Source: Desulfobacteraceae bacterium
GTDB lineage: Bacteria; Desulfobacterota; Desulfobacteria; Desulfobacterales; RPRI01
Reading direction: 5' to 3'
DNA: 64,000 nucleotides
Assembly: GCA_011391695.1 (NCBI GenBank)
Contig: JAABQB010000006.1
Location: forward strand, 1 to 64,000
Shown here: piece after piece, positions 36,449 to 45,316 of the stretch
Position numbering within the stretch: the first letter of the stretch is position 1
How the letters are laid out: each line of letters starts with the position of its first letter
The notes under the pieces: generated by a model
What the model was told of the DNA's origin: nothing
What the model saw: the letters and a program-made list of their open reading frames with translations, nothing else
Database searches by the model: none
Translations under genes and position numbers: made by a program

Positions 36449-36604
36449 CTATTTTATTCTCGGATCAACACCTTCTATTTTGCAATCCGGAGTATAGCAC
36501 GTGTTATCTAGAAATTCACATTTTTCCCTGCATGACGGACATTCGTTTGGCGGTGCGTCAGATTCAAGAGTGTACCCGCAGTTTTTACATTTCCAACTTG
36601 GCAT
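36449..36604 (-). CDS. Rubredoxin-like mini-protein with seven or more cysteines (missing from the ORF track)
   Basis: 51 residues: a first knuckle WKCKNCGYTL, a second ECPSCREKC, and a Cys-rich tail (NTCYTPDCK) that ordinary rubredoxins lack. The first two knuckles would bind one Fe as in rubredoxin; the tail may bind zinc or a second iron. The SD is strong (GGAGGTG, 6 nt before the ATG). It lies 15 bp after desulfoferrodoxin on the same strand, which points to a role as its electron donor. Confidence 0.85.
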   Translation of the reverse strand: MPSWKCKNCGYTLESDAPPNECPSCREKCEFLDNTCYTPDCKIEGVDPRIK

Positions 36605-36619
36605 AATATCACCTCCCCC

Positions 36620-36994
36620 TTATGCTTTCCATAGGCCGTGAACGTTGCAGTATTCACGCGCAGTAACTTCTTTGGCATCTATTGTAAAAAAGGCTTCAGG
36701 AGCCTGCCCTGGATCCAGAAACTGCCTGTATATTTTCCCGTCCGCTATAATTTCAATAAATTCTATAAAGTGTTTTTCTTCCATGGGATGTGCTACGTTT
36801 CCGACCTTTACTTTTATACCGCCGGAAGTTTTTTCTATAACGGGCACATGTTTTTCCTTTGAAGCATCAACTGTGTTTTCAATCATCAGCTTCATCGGTT
36901 GACCGCAACATACGAGCTCCCCAACACTGCCGTGCAAAACTTCAACTACATTGCCACAAACCAAACATTTATAAACTTCAAGTCTTTTTGCCAT
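36620..36994 (-). CDS. dfx: Desulfoferrodoxin (superoxide reductase)
   Basis: Two domains. Residues 1-~36 form the desulforedoxin-like Fe(Cys)4 site ([20 protein letters not shown] and VCCGQPM). The rest is the neelaredoxin core with the catalytic Fe ligands ([26 protein letters not shown], and C-terminal YCNVHGLW). It reduces superoxide to peroxide in the cytoplasm without making O2, a hallmark of sulfate reducers. At 124 residues it is full length. It precedes the rubredoxin-like mini-protein and follows rubrerythrin, forming a superoxide-to-peroxide-to-water chain. Confidence 0.96.
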   Translation of the reverse strand: MAKRLEVYKCLVCGNVVEVLHGSVGELVCCGQPMKLMIENTVDASKEKHVPVIEKTSGGIKVKVGNVAHPMEEKHFIEFIEIIADGKIYRQFLDPGQAPEAFFTIDAKEVTAREYCNVHGLWKA

Positions 36995-37066
36995 GTTAGC
37001 TCCTTTCCTGATAGGTTTAAATTGTTGTTAAGGCGTGTTTTTAATTATGTTTACGCCGCGTTTATA

Positions 37067-37642
37067 TTAATAATTTTCTCCAAGCAGTTCAAAATGCGCT
37101 TTCGGATGCGCACATGCCGGACAAAGATCCGGGGCTTCATTTCCTTCATGCAGATAACCGCAGTTCCTGCAACGCCAGACCGTCTTTTCCTTTCTTTTAA
37201 AAACCAGGCCTGTTTCAATATTGGCAGCAAGATCCCTGTACCTTTTTTCATGCTGCTTTTCTGCAACGGATATTTTTTCAAATACAACTGCTATTGCTTC
37301 AAATCCTTCTTCCCTAGCGGTTTTAGCAAAAGAAGGATAAAGGTTGGTATGTTCATGATTTTCACCGGCAGCGGCAGTCTTCAAATTTTCAAGAGTTGTT
37401 CCAACAACTCCGGCCGGAAAGAATGACGATACTTCTACTTCTCCGCCTTCCAGGAAATTAAAAAATTTCTTGGCATGCTCTTTTTCCTGATTAGCGGTTT
37501 CTTCAAAAATGAAAGCAATCTGTTCAAATCCTTCTTTTTTTGCCTTGCTTGCGAAATATGTATAACGGTTGCGGGCCTGAGATTCACCGGCAAATGCTGC
37601 AAGAAGATTTTTTTCAGTCTTTGTGCCTTTTACTGTAGTCAT
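37067..37642 (-). CDS. rbr: Rubrerythrin
   Basis: A four-helix ferritin-like domain with diiron Glu/His ligands (AFAGESQARNRY, ETANQEKEHAKKF, EKQHEKRY in the second half) is followed by a C-terminal rubredoxin domain (WRCRNCGYLHEGNEAPDLCPACAHP). It reduces hydrogen peroxide using rubredoxin-type electron flow. 191 residues is normal. It is divergent from the ferritin-like gene at 37933; the shared intergenic region holds Fur/PerR-like AT-rich half-sites. Confidence 0.95.
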   Translation of the reverse strand: MTTVKGTKTEKNLLAAFAGESQARNRYTYFASKAKKEGFEQIAFIFEETANQEKEHAKKFFNFLEGGEVEVSSFFPAGVVGTTLENLKTAAAGENHEHTNLYPSFAKTAREEGFEAIAVVFEKISVAEKQHEKRYRDLAANIETGLVFKRKEKTVWRCRNCGYLHEGNEAPDLCPACAHPKAHFELLGENY

Positions 37643-37932
37643 TTATTAACCCCCATAAATTATTTTATTAATTATCATCTTAATAATAATAATTCCTAAT
37701 AATTTCTTTGCAAGCAGTTTTTTAAAAAAATGTGCTATATAAACAAAAAACCGACCGGAAGATGAAGCCAAACGTAATCAAATAATAAACAGTAATTATT
37801 TCTGGGAGTAAAATTTTTACGATTTTCCTTTGCTTTATATCATGCAGGTAATTATATTGCAATAACTTGGTGGTTTGGTAAACAAATGCGATTTGTTATG
37901 ACAACCAGGAAAAATATTAAAAGGAGGATATC
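37643..37932. promoter_or_regulatory. Divergent control region of rubrerythrin and ferritin-like genes
   Basis: Very AT-rich, with overlapping candidate Fur-family half-sites (TTATTAATTATC, TTAATAATAATAATTCCTAATAATTT). The ATTCCTA half is shared with the cooS palindrome. Strong SDs lie at the right-hand gene (AAGGAGG). No ORF. The operator call is inference; the promoters themselves were not resolved. Confidence 0.45.
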
Positions 37933-38394
37933 ATGAGTTTTGGATCTTTTGAGGAAGTTGTAAAATACGCAATTGAAAAAGAAAAAGAGGCCGCTGAATT
38001 TTATGATGAAATAAGCAGTCAGGAGAAATTTTCCGGCGCCAAAGAGATGTTTGCCGGTTTTGCCAACGAGGAAAGAAAACACCAGAAAATGCTTGAAGCT
38101 ATATTGTATAACAAGGAGAAGATATCCGAATATAAGTTTGAATGGATTCCGGATTTAAAGCGAAGCAATTATCTGGTTGATACTGAATATGAAAAAGGTA
38201 TGCATTACAAGGATATATTGCGAATTGCCATGAAGCGTGAAGAAAAAGCCCTTAAATTTTATAATGATGTTGCCAGCGAAAACAGGAACGAAGAGCAAGT
38301 TAAGATGTTCAAAATCCTTGCCCAGGAAGAGGCCAAACACAAGCTCGGGCTTGAAAAATTGTATGATAGTTATATGGCTGAACAGGGTGATTAA
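37933..38394 (+). CDS. Ferritin-like/erythrin protein without rubredoxin domain
   Basis: 153 residues, with an all-helical ferritin-like fold and two pseudo-repeated diiron motifs: EKEKEAAEFYDEI with EERKHQKML, and KREEKALKFYNDVA with EEAKHKLGLEK. It is a rubrerythrin-like erythrin that lacks the rubredoxin domain, so it needs a separate electron carrier. It probably takes part in peroxide removal or iron handling. The SD AAAGGAGG lies 7 nt before the ATG. It is transcribed divergently from rubrerythrin. Confidence 0.88.
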   Translation: MSFGSFEEVVKYAIEKEKEAAEFYDEISSQEKFSGAKEMFAGFANEERKHQKMLEAILYNKEKISEYKFEWIPDLKRSNYLVDTEYEKGMHYKDILRIAMKREEKALKFYNDVASENRNEEQVKMFKILAQEEAKHKLGLEKLYDSYMAEQGD

Positions 38395-38435
38395 GTTAGA
38401 CTGCTTGGCATAAGTGAATCGGTGTCTCTTCCGCC

Positions 38436-39359
38436 TCAGCCGGCCACTAACTGATTGCCTCCTTGATTTTTGGCGTTATACATTGCCATATCAGCGCGTT
38501 TGACCAGGGCATCACCAGAGATTTCTTCTTTCCTCTCTATAACACCGATGCTTAATGTAACCCGAAGATTTGAACCGCCTTTCTCATTCTCAAAAGGCCA
38601 GCTGTCATTGAACATCTGGCGTATTTTTTCGGCGGTGATCGTTGCCTGGTTCAGCTTTGTTTCCGGCAGCAGAACGAAGAATTCATCTCCCCCATATCGG
38701 AAGGCCTTGTCCGAACGCCTGGTCACAGTATTGAGGAAAGTGCCTACCCGCCGCAGGACATTGTCACCCTCCAAGTGTCCATACCGATCGTTGCAGTCCT
38801 TGAATCGGTCCAGGTCAATGCAGATAAGGCTCAATGGACTGCTATACCGTTTGGCTCGGTCGATTTCATCGGCCAGAGAGGAATGAAAATAACGCTGGTT
38901 GAACAGGCTGGTCAGGCCATCGGTAATGGAAAGGTTGCTGAGTCTTTCCTCCAGGGCTTTCTGGTCTGTCATGTCATGGAAAAACCCTACGCTTCCAACC
39001 TCGATGTCATTATCCATGATCAGCACAGCGGAAAGACGAATCGGAATAGTCTTGCCGGCACTATTCACAATACTGGTTTCGAACCCCTCCAGCCGGCCGG
39101 CGCCGCCATGCTCTTTAGAATAGATGGCTGCCTTGATCCGGCGAGCCTGTTCCCGCTCCCCGTAAATTTGACCGATATCAAGTCTGTCGAGGACATCTTC
39201 GGCTTTGCGCCGGGTCAACAACGCAGCTTTTTCATTGAAAATCAGCACAGTGCCATGGATGTCCACACCAATGATCCCATCCGGACAGACAGCAATTAAA
39301 TTTGTGATGATTTTTTCTCTGGCCATTATCGCAGCAAAAGCCGTCTGAATCATTTCCAT
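38436..39359 (-). CDS. PAS-GGDEF diguanylate cyclase
   Basis: The N-terminal PAS domain (~residues 18-135, GIIGVDIHGTVLIFNEKAAL) is followed by a GGDEF domain with the intact catalytic motif RYGGDEFFVLLPE. The inhibitory I-site is present in its exact spacing (RRSD, five residues before GGDEF), so product feedback by c-di-GMP is expected. No membrane helix or EAL domain. It makes c-di-GMP from two GTP. Codon use is slightly more GC-rich than in the block to its left. It is monocistronic; the signal is unknown. Confidence 0.93.
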   Translation of the reverse strand: MEMIQTAFAAIMAREKIITNLIAVCPDGIIGVDIHGTVLIFNEKAALLTRRKAEDVLDRLDIGQIYGEREQARRIKAAIYSKEHGGAGRLEGFETSIVNSAGKTIPIRLSAVLIMDNDIEVGSVGFFHDMTDQKALEERLSNLSITDGLTSLFNQRYFHSSLADEIDRAKRYSSPLSLICIDLDRFKDCNDRYGHLEGDNVLRRVGTFLNTVTRRSDKAFRYGGDEFFVLLPETKLNQATITAEKIRQMFNDSWPFENEKGGSNLRVTLSIGVIERKEEISGDALVKRADMAMYNAKNQGGNQLVAG

Positions 39360-39557
39360 TACCTCCCGCTTTGGGCAGTTTCCACCTGCACGCCCGATAG
39401 CAGAGCATCAAAAGCCGGCCGTTACGGCTTAATTATTCTATCCTGAATTACGCCACCATTTGAAAACGTTCTATAATAAACGGTATTTATGTCGCCTTAA
39501 AACCGGGCCACATAAAATCTATCCGATGAAGCGGCAACAACTTAATAATATAGAAAA

Positions 39558-39962
39558 TCAGTTGGATCTCCGTATGATTTCTCCGTCACTGTTTATGGAA
39601 AAATATTCATATTCATCTTCTTCAATATTAAATACGGATGATATGTCTCTTGCTTCTTCCGCGTTGTCCTCGTGGATGGTGATGTAGAATTCGCCATCGT
39701 AATCATTGAAATCATCACACTGATCATTTGCGTCATACCATTCCTCCAGGTTGAACTGATCTACAACCGTTCCATCAGAGGCTTTGCGGAGCTTGACTGT
39801 ATACTCATCATTGTCCCGGTTGCATACGGTAATGACGGAATCATAGTCATTATCGTCATCATCGTCATCATCACCCCAGCACCCCACAATTCCGATCAAT
39901 GTAATAAGCAGAGAGATACCGATAAGCATGCGAACCGTTTTGTTCCAAACTGTGTTCCTCAT
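39558..39962 (-). CDS. Lipoprotein with an aspartate-rich linker
   Basis: A signal peptide and lipobox (LITLIGIVGC) place the protein at the membrane surface. Directly after the Cys a run of seven Asp follows (GDDDDDDDNDYD), then a ~100-residue acidic domain (YDANDQCDDFNDYDG). I do not recognise the domain. The acidic tract may simply be a spacer or may bind cations. The SD is AAAGGAGG, 6 nt before the ATG. It stands alone between repeat elements. Confidence 0.7.
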   Translation of the reverse strand: MRNTVWNKTVRMLIGISLLITLIGIVGCWGDDDDDDDNDYDSVITVCNRDNDEYTVKLRKASDGTVVDQFNLEEWYDANDQCDDFNDYDGEFYITIHEDNAEEARDISSVFNIEEDEYEYFSINSDGEIIRRSN

Positions 39963-39983
39963 TTTTTACCTCCTTTGAATTAA

Positions 39984-40010
39984 TGATGGACTCGCAAAAA
40001 GTCCATCAGC
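39984..40010. repeat. Solo GATGGACT hairpin
   Basis: GATGGACTCGCAAAAAGTCCATC is an isolated copy of the terminal hairpin of the 159-bp family at 30054 and 58561. It lies 15 bp before the GAGCCTATTG element, so two repeat families are adjacent here. Confidence 0.7.
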
Positions 40011-40024
40011 TTTGTATGTCTGTT

Positions 40025-40177
40025 GAGCCTATTGCAAAAGTATGTTTCCCCTCTCTTGGTGGGAGGGGATTAAGGGGAGGGTGAGATAAAACTCGTTGAT
40101 AATTATTGTTTTTCTCCTTCACCCTAACCCTCTCCCGCAAAGGGAGAGGGGATTTTTGGGACTTTTGCAATTGGCTC
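40025..40177. repeat. GAGCCWATTGCAAAAGT element, copy 2 (153 bp)
   Basis: It has the same 17-bp termini as copies 1 and 3 but a longer core (GTGAGATAAAACTCG..TTCACCCTAACCC), so it looks like a full element of which the 86-bp copies are internal deletions. It is intergenic between the lipoprotein gene and the YpfJ-type gene. Confidence 0.85.
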
Positions 40178-40474
40178 TGTAGGATGATAAAACGTGGTTG
40201 CAAACAGTTTGAGTATAAGTGAGGATATTTTGGTTTGTCAATTAATATTCATTAATATTCATAGTCTCTTAAACCCGCTTGACACCTATACTTTCTCTTC
40301 ATATACTGCTTCAGTTAGAAAAAATTCTTATCCGAAAAACTAATAATAACAGGCCCTGTGAGAGGTTGATTGCTGACCCTGTTAAATCCCGGAAGCGAAC
40401 CATCACAATCCAGTTTCCTTTTGTCAACATCGGGTTGATTGAAAAGAAGAAAAACAAAAAAAAGGAGAATTCCC

Positions 40475-41338
40475 ATGCGCTGGAGAGGCGAAAGACAAAG
40501 TGATAATGTTGAAGATCGCAGAGGGATGTCGATGTCTCGCGGTGCAAAGGTCGGTGGAATAGGCGGCCTTGGCCTGTTAGCCCTTGTGGTGATCGGCCTG
40601 TTTATGGGCATCGATCCGAGCACACTTTTGCAGCTCGGTGAAAACCTGCCGTCTTCCTCCGTCAGCACCGAGCAGGGCGTGCGTCCTGCCGTCAATGATG
40701 ACATGCGCAATTTTGTGGCCGTGGTTCTGGCCGAGACCGAAGACGTCTGGAACGATACGTTTCAAAAAGCTGGACGGACGTATCAAGAACCGAAGCTGGT
40801 TCTTTTTTCCGGGGCTGTTGAATCGGCTTGCGGCATGGCCGAATCGGCCGTGGGACCATTTTATTGTCCGGCCGATCGTAAAGTATATCTCGATCTCGTG
40901 TTTTTCGATGAGCTTCATTCCCGGTTCGGCGCGTCCGGTGATTTCGCGCAGGCCTACGTGATTGCACATGAGGTAGGCCATCATGTGCAGACGCTGCTGG
41001 GTATTACCCAAAAAGTTGCCGAACTCCAGTCTCGAGCAAACACCGCCGATAGAAACAAGTTATCCGTCATGGTGGAATTACAGGCGGATTGTCTGGCGGG
41101 AATGTGGGCCAATAATGCCGAGAAGAAGCGTAATATTTTAGAAGCCGGTGATATTGAGGAAGGTCTGAATGCCGCCAGCGCGGTAGGTGATGACCGCATC
41201 CAGAAGAGGACACGGGGTTATGTGGTGCCCGACGGTTTTACTCACGGCAGTTCAGCGCAGCGTGTCAGATGGTTTAAACGGGGGTATGAGCAGGGCAGCT
41301 TCCAGGCATGCAATGCCTTCGACGCGGATCGCCCTTAG
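40475..41338 (+). CDS. YpfJ-type neutral zinc metallopeptidase
   Basis: One N-terminal membrane helix (GIGGLGLLALVVIGLFMG, ~residues 27-45) anchors a large extracytoplasmic domain. The zinc motif AHEVGHHVQTLLG gives the HExxH plus a further His, followed by a Glu-containing helix (ELQADCLAGMWANN) typical of the family. It is 287 residues from the ATG at 40475, whose SD AAGGAG is clear; the ORF-track start 36 bp upstream is in the SD region. The substrate is unknown. Codon use is GC-rich relative to neighbours. Confidence 0.9.
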   Translation: MRWRGERQSDNVEDRRGMSMSRGAKVGGIGGLGLLALVVIGLFMGIDPSTLLQLGENLPSSSVSTEQGVRPAVNDDMRNFVAVVLAETEDVWNDTFQKAGRTYQEPKLVLFSGAVESACGMAESAVGPFYCPADRKVYLDLVFFDELHSRFGASGDFAQAYVIAHEVGHHVQTLLGITQKVAELQSRANTADRNKLSVMVELQADCLAGMWANNAEKKRNILEAGDIEEGLNAASAVGDDRIQKRTRGYVVPDGFTHGSSAQRVRWFKRGYEQGSFQACNAFDADRP

Positions 41339-41375
41339 GCGCGTTTTTTTGCAGACTTCTTTCATATGATTTCTA

Positions 41376-42035
41376 TCAGGACTTCAAAGGGTTAGAACTG
41401 GAATCAAGACCGCATTGTCTGATGAGGGTGCCCGCATCCCAGCCGGATACACGCGCCCAATGTTCCATCGTGAGGTACTGCGATCCATCATGGAGGAGTT
41501 TGCCGAACAGATACTTTCGGCCGTTCAATCGCTTTGCCTGGATCAGATAAGTATAGGCCCCGTGACCGATAACGGCCAGTGCGGTATAAGGGTCATTGCC
41601 GTATTGCCGTATTGCCGCTTCGAGCCTTTCCAGCGCAATCCCCTTGGGTCTGGGGATAGGCACGATCAAATACGGATCCACAGTGATCCTGCCATGTCCC
41701 TCAAAATAAGCGGTTTTTTCTTTTTCCGGATAGTAATATCCCCCTATCGGATCACTCTTTTCCGCAGGAAGGCTAATAATGTCATCCTTTTGTACCCAAA
41801 TGGATTTGAGACGCCTGTTGAGTCGCGCCGCAAGGATCGCATCGGTAAATGCACGGTGGGAAGCTCCGGTCGCCCCTTTTTGGTATGCGGTGATGATGTC
41901 TGCCGGCACCAGATCCAAAATACCCGAAAGATCGGCTGCCGGGATCGTGATCCGCCGGCCGGTATGCGGATGCTCAATGCGGTTGATCTCACCGTCCTTA
42001 ACGGCCACGGTTTCAAAAAGCGTTAATGGTTCCAT
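41376..42035 (-). CDS. Conserved-looking protein of unknown function
   Basis: 219 residues with a clear SD (AAGGGG, 5 nt before the ATG), so I treat it as real. There is no signal peptide, membrane helix or Cys motif. The first 30 residues (LFETVAVKDGEINRIEH) faintly recall the start of class IV aminotransferases, but the catalytic lysine region is not present. The rest (GHGAYTYLIQAKRL, TVDPYLIVPIPRP) gives no match I know. It could be a degraded or novel enzyme. Codon use is GC-rich like the metallopeptidase gene next to it. Confidence 0.6.
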   Translation of the reverse strand: MEPLTLFETVAVKDGEINRIEHPHTGRRITIPAADLSGILDLVPADIITAYQKGATGASHRAFTDAILAARLNRRLKSIWVQKDDIISLPAEKSDPIGGYYYPEKEKTAYFEGHGRITVDPYLIVPIPRPKGIALERLEAAIRQYGNDPYTALAVIGHGAYTYLIQAKRLNGRKYLFGKLLHDGSQYLTMEHWARVSGWDAGTLIRQCGLDSSSNPLKS

Positions 42036-42072
42036 GAAGCCCCTTATCCTTGCCTGAATTTTTTATCATAAA

Positions 42073-44520
42073 CTATTGTATTCTTGCTCGCTGAAGGCGC
42101 AGGCTGTTTCCGACAACGGAAATACTGCTGAATGCCATTGCTCCTGCCGCAAATATAGGATGAAGCTGTCTTAAGGAGTCTGGGAAAAACTCAAACGGCT
42201 GCAGGATGCCTGCTGCAACAGGGATAAGTATTATATTGTAAAAAAAAGCCCAGAAGAGATTCTGTTTTATAGTATTCATTGTCGCCTTGCTGAGTTTTAT
42301 GGCTTTGGCTGCACCAAGCAGGTTTCCGCTTGAAAGTATAATATCGGCTGTTTCAATGGCTACATCAGTACCTGTCCCTATGGCGATTCCAATATCGGCC
42401 TGGGCAAGTGCAGGCGCATCATTTATTCCGTCACCGACCATTCCGACCTTTTTGTTGTTTTGCTGCAGATCTTTAACTCTTAAAGATTTTTCATCGGGTT
42501 TTACTTCAGCAAAAACATTCGAAATATTAACCTTTGATGCTATTGTCCGGGCTGTCATGAGATTGTCGCCTGTCAACATGAATATTTGCAGGCCCTGCTT
42601 TTGCAGTTGACTGATCGCCTCGGCAGCTTCCGGTTTAACCTGGTCTGCAACAGAGATAAGACCGTATAAATCCTTTTCCTGCGCAACAATCATTACCGTT
42701 TTGCCCTCTGACTGGAGAGAGAGAATTCTTTTTTCGGATTCTTCAATATTTAACCCGAGAGTTTTAAACCACCCCGGTTTCCCTATGATTGTAAATCTGT
42801 CCCGAATATATGCCTGAACTCCGAGGCCGCCATTTGCCTTAAAACCTTTCAGCTCAAACAGGGTAATATCTCTTTGTTTTGCCTCTTCAACAATTGCCTT
42901 TCCGATAGGATGTTCCGATCCTTTTTCAACCGATGCTGCAATTTGAAGAAGCTCATTGTCGTTATTGCAAAAGGGTGCAAAAGGAATGATATCAAAAACG
43001 GCAGGTTTCCCTGTTGTGATAGTTCCGGTCTTATCCAGTACAATAATATCAAGCTTTGATGCCATTTCGAGGGATTCGCTGTTTTTAAAAAGAATCCCGT
43101 TTTCGGCTCCCTTGCCGGTTCCGGCCATTATAGCTGTGGGTGTTGCAAGTCCGAGTGCGCATGGGCAGGCAATTACGAGAACTGCAACAAACCGTATCAT
43201 GGCCGGAACAAATTCTCCTCCAAACCACCACCAGATAAAAAAAGTTATGAATGCAGTTATCAGAACAAAGGGAACAAAAACTGATGCAACACGGTCTGCT
43301 ACAGCCTGGATAGGCGCCTTGCTGCCCTGTGCCTCCTGAACAAGCTTGATTATCTGAGCAAGAGCGGTCTCTTTGCCTATGCGGGTTGTTCTGAACTTTA
43401 AGAGGCCTTCCACGTTTATTGTCCCTCCGATAACGGTATCATTTTCATGTTTATCCACGGGCAATGGTTCGCCGCTTAACATTGATTCGTCAACCGAGGA
43501 TTCTCCTTCTATCACAACTCCGTCAACCGGAATTTTTTCGCCCGGCCTGACAAGAATAATATCATCTTTCTTTACAAGGGAGAGGGGGGTTACTTTTTCT
43601 TTTTCGCCTTCAAGTATTGTTGCCGTTTTTGGTGAAAGCCCAATCAATTTACGGATTGCCCCGCCGGTTTTTCCCTTTGTGCGGGATTCGAGCATTTTGC
43701 CAAGTTTAATCAGGGTTATGATTACAGCAGATGTTTCGAAATATACATGCTCTCCAAGAACAGGAAAAAGAAGGGTGGCAATGGAGTAAAAATATGCCAC
43801 GGATGATCCCATGGCTACCAGAACATCCATGTTTGCGCCTTTGTTTCTTAAACTTTTATACCCGCCGATATAATAGTCCCAGCCTGTATAAAACTGAACC
43901 GGAGTGGCAAGCGCAAAAAAGAGCCAGTTTACCCAGGATGCATGGCTCCACATTCCTGTAAAATGAAAATCGCGCGCCATACTTAATAGAAAGAGAGGAA
44001 TGGTTAAGACAAGTCCTGTAAAAAACTTCCTTGTCTGGTTTTTAATTTCGGCATTGCGTGCTTCAAGTTCGTAGTCTTTTTCATCTGATGATGTATCCGG
44101 CAGTATTGCCCCGTAACCAGCTTTCCGAATAGCCGAGATAATATCTTCAACCGAAGCTGCGGCGGGGAGATATTCAACAGAGACCCGTTCCGTTGCGAAA
44201 TTTACAGAGGCTTTCAGTATTCCCGGTACTTTCCGGTTTAAGACTCTTTCGATATTCATGGCGCAATTGGCGCATGTCATTCCTGTGACAGGAAGCTCTA
44301 TTTTACTTGTAATAACCTTATAGCCGAGGCTGTTTATCTTTTCAGAAATATCGCTTAATGGGATCTCTCCGGGTTCAAATGTAACTGATGCCTGTTCCGA
44401 AGCAAAGCTTACAGATGTGGCTTTTATGCCGTTTAGTTTTTTAAGCCCTCTTTCTATGTTGGCGGCACAGTTTGCGCATGTCATCCCGGAAACAGGTATT
44501 GAAACCTTCTGTTCAGCCAT
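42073..44520 (-). CDS. copA: Copper-exporting P-type ATPase
   Basis: It begins at MAEQKV (ATG 44520, SD AAGGAC); the ORF-track start 36 bp upstream lies towards a repeat. Two N-terminal HMA domains ([15 protein letters not shown] and [15 protein letters not shown]) precede eight membrane helices with the metal-transport motif [13 protein letters not shown]. The P-loop is [10 protein letters not shown], the catalytic EHPIGKAI helix follows, and the hinge is [18 protein letters not shown]. Family: Cu+-ATPase type IB-1, exporting Cu(I) from the cytoplasm. Its 3' end is near 42073; copZ and a Fur-like gene lie to its right on the same strand. Confidence 0.95.
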   Translation of the reverse strand: MAEQKVSIPVSGMTCANCAANIERGLKKLNGIKATSVSFASEQASVTFEPGEIPLSDISEKINSLGYKVITSKIELPVTGMTCANCAMNIERVLNRKVPGILKASVNFATERVSVEYLPAAASVEDIISAIRKAGYGAILPDTSSDEKDYELEARNAEIKNQTRKFFTGLVLTIPLFLLSMARDFHFTGMWSHASWVNWLFFALATPVQFYTGWDYYIGGYKSLRNKGANMDVLVAMGSSVAYFYSIATLLFPVLGEHVYFETSAVIITLIKLGKMLESRTKGKTGGAIRKLIGLSPKTATILEGEKEKVTPLSLVKKDDIILVRPGEKIPVDGVVIEGESSVDESMLSGEPLPVDKHENDTVIGGTINVEGLLKFRTTRIGKETALAQIIKLVQEAQGSKAPIQAVADRVASVFVPFVLITAFITFFIWWWFGGEFVPAMIRFVAVLVIACPCALGLATPTAIMAGTGKGAENGILFKNSESLEMASKLDIIVLDKTGTITTGKPAVFDIIPFAPFCNNDNELLQIAASVEKGSEHPIGKAIVEEAKQRDITLFELKGFKANGGLGVQAYIRDRFTIIGKPGWFKTLGLNIEESEKRILSLQSEGKTVMIVAQEKDLYGLISVADQVKPEAAEAISQLQKQGLQIFMLTGDNLMTARTIASKVNISNVFAEVKPDEKSLRVKDLQQNNKKVGMVGDGINDAPALAQADIGIAIGTGTDVAIETADIILSSGNLLGAAKAIKLSKATMNTIKQNLFWAFFYNIILIPVAAGILQPFEFFPDSLRQLHPIFAAGAMAFSSISVVGNSLRLQRARIQ

Positions 44521-44534
44521 AATTTTTGTCCTTA

Positions 44535-44620
44535 GAGCCAATTGCAAAAGTCTCAAAAATCCCCTCTCCCCTTAATCCCCTCCCATCAAGGGAGGGGAAA
44601 CATGCTTTTGCAATAGGCTC
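44535..44620. repeat. GAGCCAATTGCAAAAGT 86-bp element, copy 3
   Basis: It has the same termini as the 35681 copy (GAGCCAATTGCAAAAGTCTC and TTTTGCAATAGGCTC) with the core CCCTCTCCCCTTAATCCCC. It lies in the 5' leader of copA and could influence its transcript. Confidence 0.87.
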
Positions 44621-44699
44621 CTTATTTAATTTATAAAAGAAGCGGGGATCGGGAGCTTTGCATTACCGGTTATTGGCATTTTGGAGTAAGGTTAATAAA

Positions 44700-44757
44700 A
44701 CAACGAATATCAAAGACCGTGGATCGAATATCGAACGACGAATCACGAACAACGGTT
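44700..44757. repeat. ATTCGATAT repeat, copy 4
   Basis: AACAACGAATATCAAAGACCGTGGATCGAATATCGAACGACGAATCACGAAC carries the same ATCGAATATCGAACGACG string seen near 30009. It lies just after the copZ gene. Confidence 0.6.
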
Positions 44758-44765
44758 TTTATGTG

Positions 44766-44975
44766 TCATTGCGCAGGATAGTTGATCTGCTTCAAGGTGT
44801 TCAATATTTTATCGAGGGTTGCGGGGAGCTCCCATTCCACGCTTATGCTTTTACTCTGAGGGTCTCCTTCAACCTTTTTAACGCCGGCAATTTCCGATAA
44901 TTCATTCTTGATAGACATGACGCAATGGCCGCAAGATATTGCAGGTATTACGAAAGTTTTATTTTCCATCTCCAT
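44766..44975 (-). CDS. copZ: Copper chaperone, HMA domain
   Basis: 69 residues forming a single ferredoxin-like HMA domain; the binding loop reads ISCGHCVMSIKNEL (CxxC). It delivers Cu(I) to CopA, encoded 145 bp downstream on the same strand. The site differs slightly from CopA's CANCA; a His next to the second Cys (GHC) is common in some chaperones. Start: the first Met (MEMENK), SD GGAGG 5-7 nt upstream. Confidence 0.9.
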   Translation of the reverse strand: MEMENKTFVIPAISCGHCVMSIKNELSEIAGVKKVEGDPQSKSISVEWELPATLDKILNTLKQINYPAQ

Positions 44976-45130
44976 CCTCCGGGATAATTTTCAATATTTT
45001 AAGCTAATTTCATAACAATAACTTATAGGCGTATAATAATTCTGAATTTATACTTTTCAAGAAGCCGCCAATATTGCTATGAGTGGAATAGAACAGGTAA
45101 CGGATAGATTAAATGTAGTTTAGCGCGAAG

Positions 45131-45295
45131 CTATTTTCCGATTTTGCAATCTCCGCAACCGCAGACAGGGCATTCCGGAACTTGATTTTTACTGTTCGTA
45201 TCGTCGGTGTGCAGCAACCTGTCTATATAAGTTTTAAAAGCATGCCCGCATTCAGGACACAGGGCATCAGCTTCATCCTGTTTCTTGTTTTCCAT
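45131..45295 (-). CDS. Cys-rich mini-protein (missing from the ORF track)
   Basis: 54 residues with two zinc-ribbon-like pairs (ALCPECGHAF and ECPVCGCGDCK), five or more Cys in the last knuckle. The SD AAAGGAG lies 7 nt before the ATG. It sits 21 bp downstream of the Fur-family gene on the same strand. Function unknown; small metal-binding proteins with this layout are common next to metal regulators, so storage or delivery of Zn, Cu or Fe is possible. Confidence 0.75.
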   Translation of the reverse strand: MENKKQDEADALCPECGHAFKTYIDRLLHTDDTNSKNQVPECPVCGCGDCKIGK

Positions 45296-45316
45296 TCTTT
45301 TCTCCTTTCCGTATAA

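Noticed and set aside
41415-42026. 203-residue plus-strand ORF opposite the unknown gene at 41376
   Set aside because: It lacks an SD and reads as a low-information frame; the minus-strand gene has a good SD, so I kept only that one.
41376-42035. Aminodeoxychorismate lyase (class IV aminotransferase)
   Set aside because: Only the first ~20 residues faintly resemble the family; the pyridoxal-phosphate lysine and core motifs are absent.
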